Shown: piece after piece, positions 24,211 to 35,147 of the stretch | How the letters are laid out: every line of letters starts with the position of its first letter | Position numbering within the stretch: position 1 is the stretch's first letter | Source: Euonymus europaeus | Lineage: Eukaryota; Streptophyta; Magnoliopsida; Celastrales; Celastraceae | Length of the DNA stretch: 64,000 nt | Assembly (NCBI GenBank): GCA_963580455.1 | Contig: OY756958.1 | Location: forward strand, 1,934,501-1,998,500 | Reading direction: 5' to 3' | Notes under the pieces: generated by a model | What the model was told of the DNA's origin: nothing | What the model saw: the letters and a program-made list of their open reading frames with translations, nothing else | The model's database searches: none | Position numbers and translations under genes: made by a program

Positions 24211-24960
24211 TGTTGGAAATATATTTTTATATTTGGGGGCATTGTTTACCTCCCCTGCCTTTACCAAGGATTGAACCTGGGTGATAGACACTGGGGGGCT
24301 AATAAAGGCTATCACCCAGGTTCAATCCTTGGTAAAGGCGGGGGATTTAAACAAATATAAAAAGTTTACCTACTCCCCGCCTTTACTCAGGATCGAACTT
24401 GGGTGGTCACCTTCATAGGCGTTCCAGTGTAAGTCCTGGTATCACTGAGCCAACTTAGTTCAGTAGTGCAAGATTGGACACTGGGTGATAACCTTTATTA
24501 GCCCTTCAATGTCCAACCTTGTACCACTCAACCAACTAAGGCATTGTTTACCTCCCCGCCTTTACCAAGAATTGAACCTGGGTGGTAATCTTTATTAGCC
24601 CCCAATGTTCAATGGTACTAGAACTTACACTGGGGCGCCTATGAAGATGATCACCCAGATTTGATCCTAGGTAAAGGCGGGGAGCAGGTAAAACAATGAC
24701 ATTATTTTACCTCCCCCGCCTTTACTTTGTATCACTTAACCAACTTGGTTCAGTGGTACAAGGTTTGACACTAAAAGCTAATAAAGGCTATCAGGTTCGA
24801 TTCTATATTTGGGGTGACATTGTTTTACCTCCCCGCCTTTACCTTGTACCATTGAAGGTTTGACAATGGGGGCTAACAAAGACTATCACCCACGTTCGAT
24901 CTTTGGTAAAGGCGGAGAAGGTAAACAATGCCCCAAATATAAAAAAATATAATTCCAACA
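24211..24960. mobile_element. Compound inverted-repeat element with tRNA-promoter-like boxes (unclassified)
   Basis: Terminal inverted repeats of about 40 bp (TGTTGGAA...TTTGGGGGCATTGTTTACC at the left, its inverse ending CCAACA at the right). Inside, a CCCCGCCTTTACC core recurs about eight times in both orientations, each next to a segment resembling GAACCTGGGTGATAG. Near 24745-24757 TTGGTTCAGTGGT resembles a tRNA A box, and GGTTCGATTC at 24794-24803 resembles a B box at roughly tRNA spacing. This suggests tRNA-derived SINE copies inserted head-to-head, or a fold-back element that captured them. No protein coding. Confidence 0.6.
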
Positions 24961-25032
24961 TTCTGCTCATACTTTGGAAACGTTTACAGAGATGTTGCTC
25001 GATTTCCACGTGCTGTCATCAACAGTGCACTG

Positions 25033-25329
25033 TTACTCATGGATGAGTTCCCACAAACCAAGATGAATATTGGATGCATCTCTACTAAGCCTCCCAACAC
25101 CAACTATGTCGTCTGGTCTCTGCCTTATCCACCATATTTTAAAAGGAACACCAATGCATCGTGAAACAAGTCCTCTCTTGTTTCTGCCGGTCTTACCATG
25201 ATCAAAGATTTGAATACTTTCTTTCGTGGAGGTTTCGCTATGGCCATCACCAATTACTCTCCTCCTACCGAAGTATCGAATGGGCTTACCAGCTCCAACT
25301 TTGTTCGATCTGGATCTAACACCCAACAC
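25033..25329 (-). other. Open frame of unknown status between PP4R3 and LPD1
   Basis: A 98-codon minus-strand frame rich in Arg and Gly (GKPIRYFGRRRVIGDGHSE). I recognise no family. It sits between the compound inverted repeat and the LPD1 promoter. The opposite strand also reads fairly open, so the true coding strand, if any, is unclear. Probably a decayed gene fragment or chance. Confidence 0.15.
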
Positions 25330-25644
25330 ACAGTCTCAAAAACCTTCAAAATCTATCGAAAATGAAACAAAACTCGAGAAGGAGAAAGAGAGAGAATGGC
25401 TAAATCGTGATTTACTATCGCAGATGAATTATCAATATAATCAATGTCTAGGATTTTTTGAGTGTGACCGGTAAAATGTGAACGACAAATAGCGCACCCA
25501 AACAAACATGACCGTAGTGGGCCCGGCCCGTCCACTGGTCCATAGATGGCAGAAGATGGCAGACAGCCACAAAGGTAGTTCATCGGCCACACTTCGACAT
25601 CTCCGCCCGCCCAACTCTTAACGGACTTCTCAAAGCTCCGTCGC

Positions 25645-25650
25645 TATAAA
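25645..25650 (+). promoter_or_regulatory. Probable TATA box of LPD1
   Basis: TATAAA 90 bases upstream of the LPD1 ATG. It is followed by a CT-rich leader (CTCTCTCTCTCGCG), a common plant initiator/5' UTR arrangement. Confidence 0.6.
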
Positions 25651-25739
25651 CCCCGTCAGGCCTCCACTCTCTCTCTCGCGATCTTGAACCTCTCTCCACT
25701 CTCATTTCTCAATCACCTTTCAGTCTCCTCGCAACCAAA

Positions 25740-28700
25740 ATGCAGGCCTCCCTCTCTGTCTCCCTCTCTCAATCATCCGCTACAGCAGCCACCGCCATCA
25801 CCGGCAGCTCCAGATCGAGTTATGTACTTCCTTTTGGTCATTCGAAGCCAATTAATCTTAAATTCTGCGGACTAAGGAGGGAGGCATTGGGATTCTCTTT
25901 TCTGAGTAGTTCTTGTACTGGACCAGTACAACACCACCTCCCGACTCGGAAGCACTTCAAATGCGTTGCTGCTTCTGCTGCAGAGAATGGCTCTCCTCCT
26001 AAATCTTTCGATTATGATTTGATTATAATAGGTGCTGGCGTTGGTGGCCATGGAGCTGCTCTGCATGCGGTCGAGAAGGTATGCTTCAATTTTGAATTTC
26101 TTTTTGGTTCAGTTTCGTGTGAATTATTAACTGTCATCTTTTTAGCGATGTGTTTGACAACTGTTTAAAGGTAATTTGGTAGTGAGATTATTATCTGCGA
26201 ATTGGAAGCGTATGTGCTTAGATTGAATGAGCAGATGATCCATTTTCGCGAATAATCTGGTTCAGTTTTGACGCTTAATTCGTAATTTCGAGCCTTGATT
26301 TAGTTCAAGAGCTGATGATCATTTGATGTACTTTAAATTCCTTCTATTTTATTTTTATTAATTAGTTTTCAAGATGCAACTAGTATATTCACAGAACTTG
26401 TTAATGTTGGTAAAGCTTCTTTTCATCTTTACTTGGTTGATGAGTCTTTGGCCGTTTCTTTTTCTTGCATTTCTGGTACGTGAGAAGGCACAAGCCTCCA
26501 TTTATTTTCTTTATATTTTCTTCTGTAAACTGTAAAGCAGAAGTCTCCACTTAGCAAAGCTTTGTATGGCCAACAATTCAATCTGGGTTTTCATTTATTT
26601 CTTGTACAAACATAAGATACATTTACTTCTCGGGTTTCTTTTTATTTCTTATGTAAACATAAGATACATTTGCCAACTCTTAACTTCTTTGCTCTTTCAA
26701 TTGCATCAGTAAAAGAGGTAATGATAGAGAATAATATCATCATTTGTGGTTACTTTACTTTTATGTTGGAAATCTTGGCAAGAAATCTTAATTTTGTACT
26801 TGATGATATGCCATGCTTAATTATTATTTTCCATTTTTTTGTTGCTAGTACATAACTATTCACCTGTATTTCTCTGCAATGAATGGCTACTAAAAAATGA
26901 AGAGGGAAACTTTTGTTTATGGTCAAGAAGGCTATTATTTGTGCTCTACTTCTTAGAGTGTGAATGTTTTCCTAATGAAGTCATTATGGCTTTTATTTTT
27001 GAATCCTTTTGTTTAATATTCATCTAAGCCCTATACGAAAAATACTTATTAATGCTTCCTTTTTTGAATTAATATCAAGAGTTATGTACTCCGATTACTT
27101 TTATTGATTGGAACAATAACCCATGGGAAGGAATGGTTTGAGGATGAGGAATCATCATTCTGATTCACTTTCGTTCTTCCCCCTCAATTTATTCATTTGC
27201 CTTATTTGTCAGATGTTAGATTGTGTCTGTACACCTTGAAAAGTGGAAGCAACATCAAAGACATGTGGAGGTTGTGTATATAATTAATAATTGTGAAATA
27301 GCTATGTATATGACATTTTAATGTGGTAATATGTCCCTTGGTGCTCCTCTTAAATAAAACTCGTTCGAAGTAGAAAAGATGATATTGGCAAATCAATCTA
27401 GATTGGTAGACAGAATATTCTTGTCGTCGTATATACTATCTGCCATTACTTTTTGCTCAAATGTAGCACTGATGGTCTTGTAAACGGCTCTTGTGTTGCA
27501 CATTTCTTCTTTTCTGGATGGGTGGTGTGTGAATTTTAATGATGATGATGATGTTTGCAGGGTCTAAAAACTGCAATCATTGAGGGAGATGTGGTGGGAG
27601 GAACTTGTGTAAACAGAGGCTGTGTTCCTTCCAAAGCTCTTCTGGCTGTAAGTGGTCGCATGAGGGAACTTCAAAGTGAGCATCACATGAAGGCTTTGGG
27701 TCTGCAGGTAATAGGACATGTTGCATGCAACACACTCTCCCCCAACCCTCGCCCTTCTTTCTTGGCCATTTTGCTGGTCCTTATTTCCATCAGTTAGGGA
27801 CATTAAAATTTATCTTTTGTGAGGATTTGGTGTTTCGAGAAAATATTTATGGGCATCCATCCCTTCCTCACAATTTCCAAGATTTATCTAGGTTTTATCG
27901 ACAATTTAAGTCCAAAAGCACTCGTACATTTGCAGTTAAATGCATGAACTTTTTACTTCACTGCCTGTTTCCCTTTCATTTATAATAGGTTTCAGCTGCG
28001 GGCTATGATAGACAAGGAGTTGCTGATCATGCAAATAATCTTGCTTTGAAAATCCGTAACAACTTGACAAATTCAATGAAGGCTCTTGGTGTGGACATAT
28101 TAACAGGTGTTGGCACTATTTTGGTAAGTTGTTTTTCTTGTGTATTGTAGTTGGTGGCGCTACAAAAGAATTGTACTTGAAAATAAAAATAAAATTGGGT
28201 TTACTTCAATTTTCAATATGAAGGCGAATTGATATTCTCTTTCCCCCTAGTGGAGAAAGTGGGTAAAACAAGGAAAAAAAGAATCAATTCACCTGCAAAT
28301 CTTGTATGTCCTAATGTTTATGATGCATTATAATTCATTCAGGGTCCACAAAAGGTCAAATATGGTAAAGCTGGTTCCCCAGATAATATAGTGACCGCAA
28401 AAGATATTATCATTGCAACTGGTTCTGTTCCATTTGTCCCCAAGGGCATTGAAGTTGATGGTAATTATTAAATGTTTTGCTTTGTCCTCTCATGCTATGT
28501 CATTTTTCATCTCATTTTATTGATATTGTATGTTATTTTTTAATTCAACCATAAAAGATGTCATAATTCCGGAAAGATTCTAAAAATAGCACCTGCAAAC
28601 TCCACATTTTAGATTGACTACTGGATTCCAATTACCTACAGGGAAGACTGTTATTACTAGTGACCATGCACTGAAATTGGAGCATGTTCCTGACTGGATT

Positions 28701-31700
28701 GCAATTGTAGGAAGTGGTTATATTGGTCTAGAGTTCAGTGATGTCTATACTGCTCTTGGAAGTGAGGTAGATCTTTGTTCTTTATCTTCTTTACAATGCC
28801 TACTTTTATCAGTAAATGAATGAGCATGTCTGTTACCCCTTCCCATCCTAAATTGAACTGTGGTCATGTACATTTGCTCAACTTTTGGTGACTACTTATC
28901 TATAAGAATATCTATTTTTGAAATGCCTTAGGAATTGTTGCGTCTTGATTGTTGCTTTCTTTTCACTCCAACTTCAGATTTGAGCCATCCTAATTTCCTA
29001 GGGGAATAAATTGGGCATCTAGTTTGTTAACTGAACATTCGTGGAGCTTCCTTAAAATTTTTGACATGACAGTTTGAAGTTGTGGAAAAGTTCAGAATTT
29101 TCTACTGCAAAACCTGACGTAAGACGTATGTACTATGTAGGGCTTCAAGACATAAGTCAAAGCGCACTCTTTATGGTTTCTCTAGAGACGTAATGCTAAC
29201 AAATTTCCAGATAGTTAGAGACACAAAATTTCACTGATGAAGCCAGTTAATTAACTTCCCTATCTATAGATCAATTAGCTGTGTTTTGCTTCATCTTTGG
29301 CTAAGACTTTTTAGTATAAGATTGACGTTTTAAAATTCTCTCAGAAGACGGGTAAAAAATTAAGAAAGTATAATGCAGGTGACGTTTATTGAAGCTTTAG
29401 ATCAGCTCATGCCTGGATTTGATCCTGAGATAGGGAAATTGGCTCAGAGGGTTCTCATAAATACAAGGAAAATTGATTATCATACTGGAGTGTTTGCAAC
29501 CAAGGTGCGAAATTTATTATTTTCGCCTTCTCTGTCTTGCTTCGTACCATTTTCCACTAATCTGTTTTGGTTTTACTTTCAGATAACTCCAGCAAAGGAT
29601 GGAAAACCAGTCAGTATTGAGCTTATTGATGCCAAGACAAAAGAACCCAAAGATACTTTGGAGGTAATTTAAGTGACTGGAAAACTCAGCTATCCCCGAC
29701 TTTCTGATTCTGATAGTATTTATGTAGGATATACATAAATATCCTACATAAATAAGCATGTAGGATGCTAGATCATTGGATTTTAGATTTCTATGGGAAT
29801 TTTTTTTCTGTCATGTGAAGGCTTATGGAACATATATGTTACAAACTTACAATACAAAAATCTTTTCTTTGTTGCCCAGCTTTGGTTTCCCTTTCATATT
29901 AGTTTTGATTGTTAATCTCCCCTCATGATGTTCATCTTGAACGTTTGTTTTGGTTTACTTTAGGTCGATGCAGCATTAATTGCAACTGGAAGGGCTCCAT
30001 TCACGAATGGTCTTGGCTTGGAGAATGTATGTCTTGAATGATAATGTGGTCAATGTTATATGGATTTGTTCATAGGAAGGGAAAGGCTTTTACATCATTA
30101 CTTGTACTTTTCCCCTTTTTTTTTTGCCAGATCAATGTTGTAACACAACGTGGTTTCATTCCGGTTGATGAGCGCATGAGCGTAATTGATGCAAACGGCA
30201 ACCTGGTTCGTTTTTTAATTTTCATTGGAAACCTATTTGTATGGTAATCACCGGTTGTTACTGATTCAAAAGGTTGTAGGTTCCTCACTTATATTGCATT
30301 GGTGATGCGAATGGAAAAATGATGCTTGCTCATGCAGCCAGTGCACAAGGAATTTCAGGTAAGTAGTAACTGACTAATTACTTGGTACATGAATCTGCCA
30401 CTTTTCAATTTCAACTTCACGTAAATCTCTTAATGCAGTTGTTGAACAAGTCACTGGAAGAGATCATGTGCTCAATCATTTGAGCATCCCTGCTGCTTGC
30501 TTCACTCATCCTGAAATCAGTATGGTTGGTTTGACAGAGGTAATACGACATTCCAATTTCACTAATTACATATTACCTTATTTATTGATTTAATTTCCAT
30601 ATGGCTTATGTATTAATGAGTTTCCTTGATTCAGTTGACTTTAGTACTTTACTTGTTTTCTCTACCTTTTCTCGTTTGTTTACACACCTTTCCTGGCGTT
30701 CCTGATTTGTAGCATAACTGCATAAGAGCCCTTATCTAAATGTATTAAATGTCTAAAATTTTGACTGAATTTTTTACCGGACAGCCCCAAGCAAGGGAGA
30801 AAGCTGAATGTGAGGGATTTGAAATAAGCATTGCCAAGACAAGTTTTAGGGCCAACACTAAGGCCCTTGCAGAAAATGAAGGGGAAGGACTTGCTAAGGT
30901 GAATTTCTCGGAGTTCTGTGAGCTTGGGTTGCTAATAGTTGCTATCAGAATAACGCAATGACTTGATTTCCGTGTCTGTTTTGGCACTGTATCCTATCTG
31001 TTCACGTAGGCTTCTATAGTTGCTAATATTATTGTTTTGCAACAGTTGATATACAGACCTGACAATGGAGAGATACTTGGAGTTCATATATTTGGGTTGC
31101 ACGCTGCAGACCTGATTCATGAAGCATCAAATGCAATAGCATTAGGGACACGTATCCAGGTGAGTTTTTGTCTATCCAGCATATGCCATGCAGAATGATG
31201 CTCATGTTCACTGATTCTTGTTTGCTTCCAGTAACATGACTTCATTCTCTTTGTTACTTAATTCCATATCCTCTTGGTTACTTTATTCTTCAAGTTTTGG
31301 AACTTGCCATTCGCATGCCAAAACTGGAAAATGTAGTAGATAGGACTGCTCAAAAGTCTCTGTGACTTTGCTCAGATTGCTCTTCTATTCTGTTAATTTC
31401 ATTAGCCTTTTACTTAACTCCATTTTTTGTATTCTCACCTCAATAGTGGTCATGTACATTGGGGCATGATCAAGTTTTCTATATCTCACTCTTCCTCCTC
31501 GAAGCAGCCTCTAGAATGAACGATGGCAATTTGAAGTTTTTTCTTACCTTCTCTTTTAGGACCAAAGTGGTGCATGAATATAGAAGGCTCAAACTTTATG
31601 TCTTGCACCTCTTCAGCTCCTCCGAACAATTTTAAGTAATAAATTTGAATTATAATCGCAGCAGTCCCAGTAATGAATAATTTTCTTACAAATTCTTTAG

Positions 31701-32503
31701 CTCTCTCGTAATTCTGGACAAACATTCAAGAATGTCATATTTTACTTTTCTTTTGCTGATGAGAGGTTGAGTTATATAAACATATTTACTGTGTATCTAA
31801 ATGTCAATTTTTTTTTTGAGTTCATTTTCTTTTTTGAAATTTGTGAGGTGATGTTATTTCCCAATAGTCCTCCTGCCTATTGTGACATTAATTTTTAAGA
31901 GAATATGCTTATATAGATTGCTTACTAATTGCTGTTATTTTTTCTGTCATGATCAATTTGTATTGCTTAGATCTCCTAGGAAAATTTTACCATCCCAAAT
32001 ACAGAAACCTGCCATAGACAAGTTCTGCTTTGCTTGAAATGGAATTAGGACTCTACTTTACCCTGGCTTTCACCTCCGCAGAGGCCAAACTAGGATAAAT
32101 TCTCTATATGCATTGATTATGTCTTTGGCATCTGGCAGGATATAAAACTTGCAGTTCATGCGCACCCCACTCTCTCCGAAGTTCTTGATGAACTCTTCAA
32201 ATCTGCAAAGGTAAGCTTCTGATATTTGCTTCTCACTTCTTGTTTAGTGCAAGTGGCCGATTTCATCAGTTCCTTTTTTGTTATAAATCAAATACAACAC
32301 AAATAAAGCTAAGCATATGAACGACCTTTTTCGTGTAAGGGATGCTTCTTGTTATATTACCGATGGAACTAACATGATGCCATTGTTTAATGGTGGTTAT
32401 ATAAACAGGTCCTGTTTTTATTATGTCTAATGTTGTCATCTCCCGCATGAAACAGGTCCATTCTCATGATTCTAGCCCAGTAAGTGAACCAGCTGCAGTC
32501 TAA
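25740..32503 (+). CDS. LPD1: Plastidial dihydrolipoyl dehydrogenase (E3 of plastid pyruvate dehydrogenase), complete
   Basis: FAD flavoprotein that reoxidises the dihydrolipoyl groups of the plastid pyruvate dehydrogenase complex with NAD+, supplying acetyl-CoA for fatty-acid synthesis. Exons: 25740-26078, 27561-27707, 27989-28123, 28343-28460, 28642-28766, 29379-29504, 29583-29663, 29964-30026, 30131-30205, 30280-30358, 30439-30539, 30785-30898, 31046-31159, 32139-32210, 32456-32503; sum 1737 nt, 578 aa. Residues 1 to about 75 are a Ser-rich, acid-poor transit peptide. The FAD motif GAGVGGHG is at 98-105 and the redox disulfide CVNRGC at 129-134. The NAD-binding [11 protein letters not shown] lies in exon 5, the second FAD motif (CIGDANG) in exon 10, and the catalytic pair H548/E553 in HPTLSE. 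The early disulfide and the transit peptide separate it from mitochondrial LPD. No defects seen. Confidence 0.97.
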
Positions 32504-33300
32504 GCTCCTCAACACTCAAAAAAATTATTAAGATTTTTGAAAGAGATTTGTTTTATTAGGGAGTTCGAAGTAATGAAGCATCTTCAGGCAACAGAACAAA
32601 ACAAAATTCAAGAAGAAACGTACTGAAGAAATTTACCAATGGCGTAATGAATTTTCGACCTGAATTTTCATTAGCCTCCGTAGTCTTCATAGCCAAACAA
32701 ATACTGTTGCTCATTCTTAATTTCATGTTGAGCCTTGTTTAAAAATAGTTTTATGTTGAACTTTCTTTCATAGTTGAAATTTCATACAATAGAATAAATG
32801 AAGTCCTGTTCACATTTTCCTATTGCCCTGCACCCAGATTGATTAGAGACATGTAAAGAAGATATCAAAGTGTGGAGGGTGGAAAAAAACTAGGTTTGAT
32901 AAATGCTTAGAAATAAGTCACTCGATCCATCACAAATCATGTAAAAGCAAAATTGCACGCATGAAGAGATGAACAATGTTGAAGAAACTTCAGCTTATCA
33001 TCCTGCCCCACAAGAAGGTTCTTTTTTCAGGAGGTAGAACCACAAAGACCAGGTATCATTAAAACCAATGTTGCAGAGTAAACCACACATGCTAGCAACA
33101 ACCTGCAAGTCACTCATATCAAAACACACTGCATTGCATCACCAAGGATTCATTAAAACGAGAAATCCAGGCTACACCAGACAATTGGAATGCATGAATC
33201 ACGCATTATGTTTGCAAATAAGAATCGTAGTATGCCGCCAATTAGTTGAATTAAAAAACAAGACTCACAACATACTCTACAGCAGTCAAAATGGAGCTTT
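32504..33300. other. LPD1 3' UTR and intergenic sequence
   Basis: Downstream of the LPD1 stop. It probably includes the 3' UTR (several AATAAA-like sites, for example near 32790-32800). A short plus-strand frame from 33068 has no recognisable similarity. No gene is supported. Confidence 0.5.
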
Positions 33301-33313
33301 CAGTACGCTAAGG

Positions 33314-33620
33314 TAGTGCTTGGAAAGGGGTTGGAAGTAATTTGAGTAGGGAGGGGTTGGAAGGAGGTTGGGGAAGTTCAGAGTTGGGTTCCAACCCTTA
33401 CAACAATGTGGGGCTTTGTGGGGTTTGTTAACCCTTCTGAACCCCTCAACCACCCAAAATTGAGCCCCTCATATACGTGAGGTGGTAGCGATCCATTAGG
33501 AGTAGTAAATTTATAACTTCTAAAAAATTCGAACCACTTCCCGAAAACAAGTGTTCAAACCATAAACTCAAATCACCCCAACACCACCCCAAACCCCAGT
33601 CAACCCCATTCAAGCACAGC
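33314..33620. mobile_element. MITE, 307 bp, between LPD1 and RPL29
   Basis: Imperfect inverted ends: TAGTGCTTGGAAAGGGGTTG at the left, and the right end read in reverse GCTGTGCTTGAATGGGGTTG. CTAAGG occurs directly outside both ends (33308-33313, 33621-33626), a possible target duplication. The interior is rich in GGGTTG/CAACCC. Superfamily uncertain. Confidence 0.65.
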
Positions 33621-34183
33621 CTAAGGAAAAAACTCAGGGTGAAGCCAAGATAATGTCTTAAGAAATACCAACATATTCAGTTCAAAACCAATTAAGACAA
33701 GAAGCATCTGGATCATCCAAATCACCACTAAAACCGCAATAGTTAACCAATGAGAACAGAGAAAAAGCACCATATACAGGGTTCAACGAGCACCATGTGA
33801 TCATCATGCTAATCCTTGGTAAAAGGAAGACCAGCTTTCATAAATTCAAGGAACAGCTAAATTCAGTAAATATCTGACCCTATCTTTCAGCAAAATCACA
33901 ATAAGAAAGAAAACCTGAACCAGGACTTCTACAACAAAATACTCAAAACAGAAATGATTCAAAATCAAAGCTTGATTCTAATAAACTCAGTAGGACGCAT
34001 GATCCTTGAAAAACATAGGTAACAATTCAGGAAAGTTAATGAGGAAAACCCAGTAGTAACGATAAGGGATGTATTATACTACTAGAGATTCGAGAAATTC
34101 ACCAAACAGAAAACACAAATGATTGAATCCACAATTAAAAACTCTGAAGGGATAAAACTCTAAATAGATTCATTTCCATACGA

Positions 34184-34475
34184 CTATTCTTCCTCTGTTG
34201 TTGCCTCATTGCTCTTCTTGTTATGCTTACGCGCGTACCTCTGGTTCCTCAGAAACTTCGGGTCCATCTACACACAAAAATCATTTAAGAAAGACAATTA
34301 GCTTCACAAACAGATAAAGTGAACCAAAAAAAGCTCAAAATAAATTCACGTCGTAGCAGTTGAAGATACCCACCCCTTTGGTGGAGGTGTGGCGATGCCT
34401 CTTGGGCTTCTTGATTCCATTCCTATGAGCCTTGTGAGACTGGTTGTGAGCAGTGTGATTCTTCGACTTGGCCAT
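34184..34475 (-). CDS. RPL29: 60S ribosomal protein L29 (eL29), complete, 2 coding exons
   Basis: Small basic protein of the cytosolic large ribosomal subunit. Coding exons 34475-34374 (34 codons) and 34267-34184 (27 codons plus stop), 61 aa, the usual length of plant eL29. It opens [20 protein letters not shown] and continues through [12 protein letters not shown] to [18 protein letters not shown], all hallmark segments. The intron is GT-AG in phase 0. A GCAG acceptor lies two bases before the ATG on the minus strand, so a 5' UTR intron is likely. It shares its upstream region with SAR1 and is tail-to-tail with LPD1. No abnormality seen. Confidence 0.97.
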
Positions 34476-35147
34476 TCCTGCAACCAAAACCACAAGAGGA
34501 TGAAAGTTAGATCAGTGATTTGTTGATTTCAAAGCCAATCTGAAGAGTCCAATCTATTGAAATTGCAAAGGATTGCCTGATCTCTGCTAGGGTTTCGCTA
34601 TGACGGAAAACGGAGAAGAGGAGGGGTCGTCTCTGATTTTAATAATATATATGAGAAGCCCTAATTCTGGTTCGGTGACTTGAGACATATTTTCAATGAC
34701 TAAACTACCCTTCTAAGCTTTTCTGCATTGCTTGGGCTTAAAACTTTCCGGCTCAATGTCAGCCTGGTTGTTCGAGTGGACCCAATAAATTCTCTGGGCT
34801 CTGTCTCAATTTGGGCTACTATCTGCTTTTTAATCTTGAGCCACAAATCATGTGATCTAATGGGCCTAAAATTTCCAGGCTTAATGTGAGCCTGGTCATT
34901 TTTAAACGCCCAACCCAAAAAATATAATAATGGGGTTCTTCTCAAGCTCGTGTTTAACTACTCTGTGCCTCTGACTTTCTCTCTCTCTTTCTCCGTTTCT
35001 CGTTGTAAGTTGTAACGTTGAACCAATTTTGCTTTATAAAACAGAAGAAACGACGACAATATCATTCCATATCTCATTCGTTCTACCGAAACATCTTTAG
35101 ATCTTTGTGTTTTGGCCTTTCAATCAAGTTACCTGTGAGAAGAAATC
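34476..35147. promoter_or_regulatory. Shared head-to-head promoter region of RPL29 and SAR1
   Basis: The two start codons are 672 bases apart on opposite strands. On the RPL29 side there is a telo box AAACCCTA (minus strand, 34588-34595), typical of plant ribosomal-protein genes, and a TATATATT-like box at about 34644-34653. On the SAR1 side TATAAA lies at 35035-35040, after a CT-rich tract at about 34976-35000. Whether both directions share regulation cannot be judged from sequence. Confidence 0.55.

Noticed and set aside
24745..24803. A- and B-box-like motifs as a real tRNA gene
   Set aside because: I could not fold an acceptor stem, anticodon arm and T arm around them, and the same motifs recur in broken form. 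Treated as SINE-like.
24228..24945. Regularly recurring CCCCGCCTTTACC units, superficially like a CRISPR array
   Set aside because: Spacing is irregular, units occur in both orientations, and the DNA is plant nuclear. Inverted SINE-like copies explain it better.
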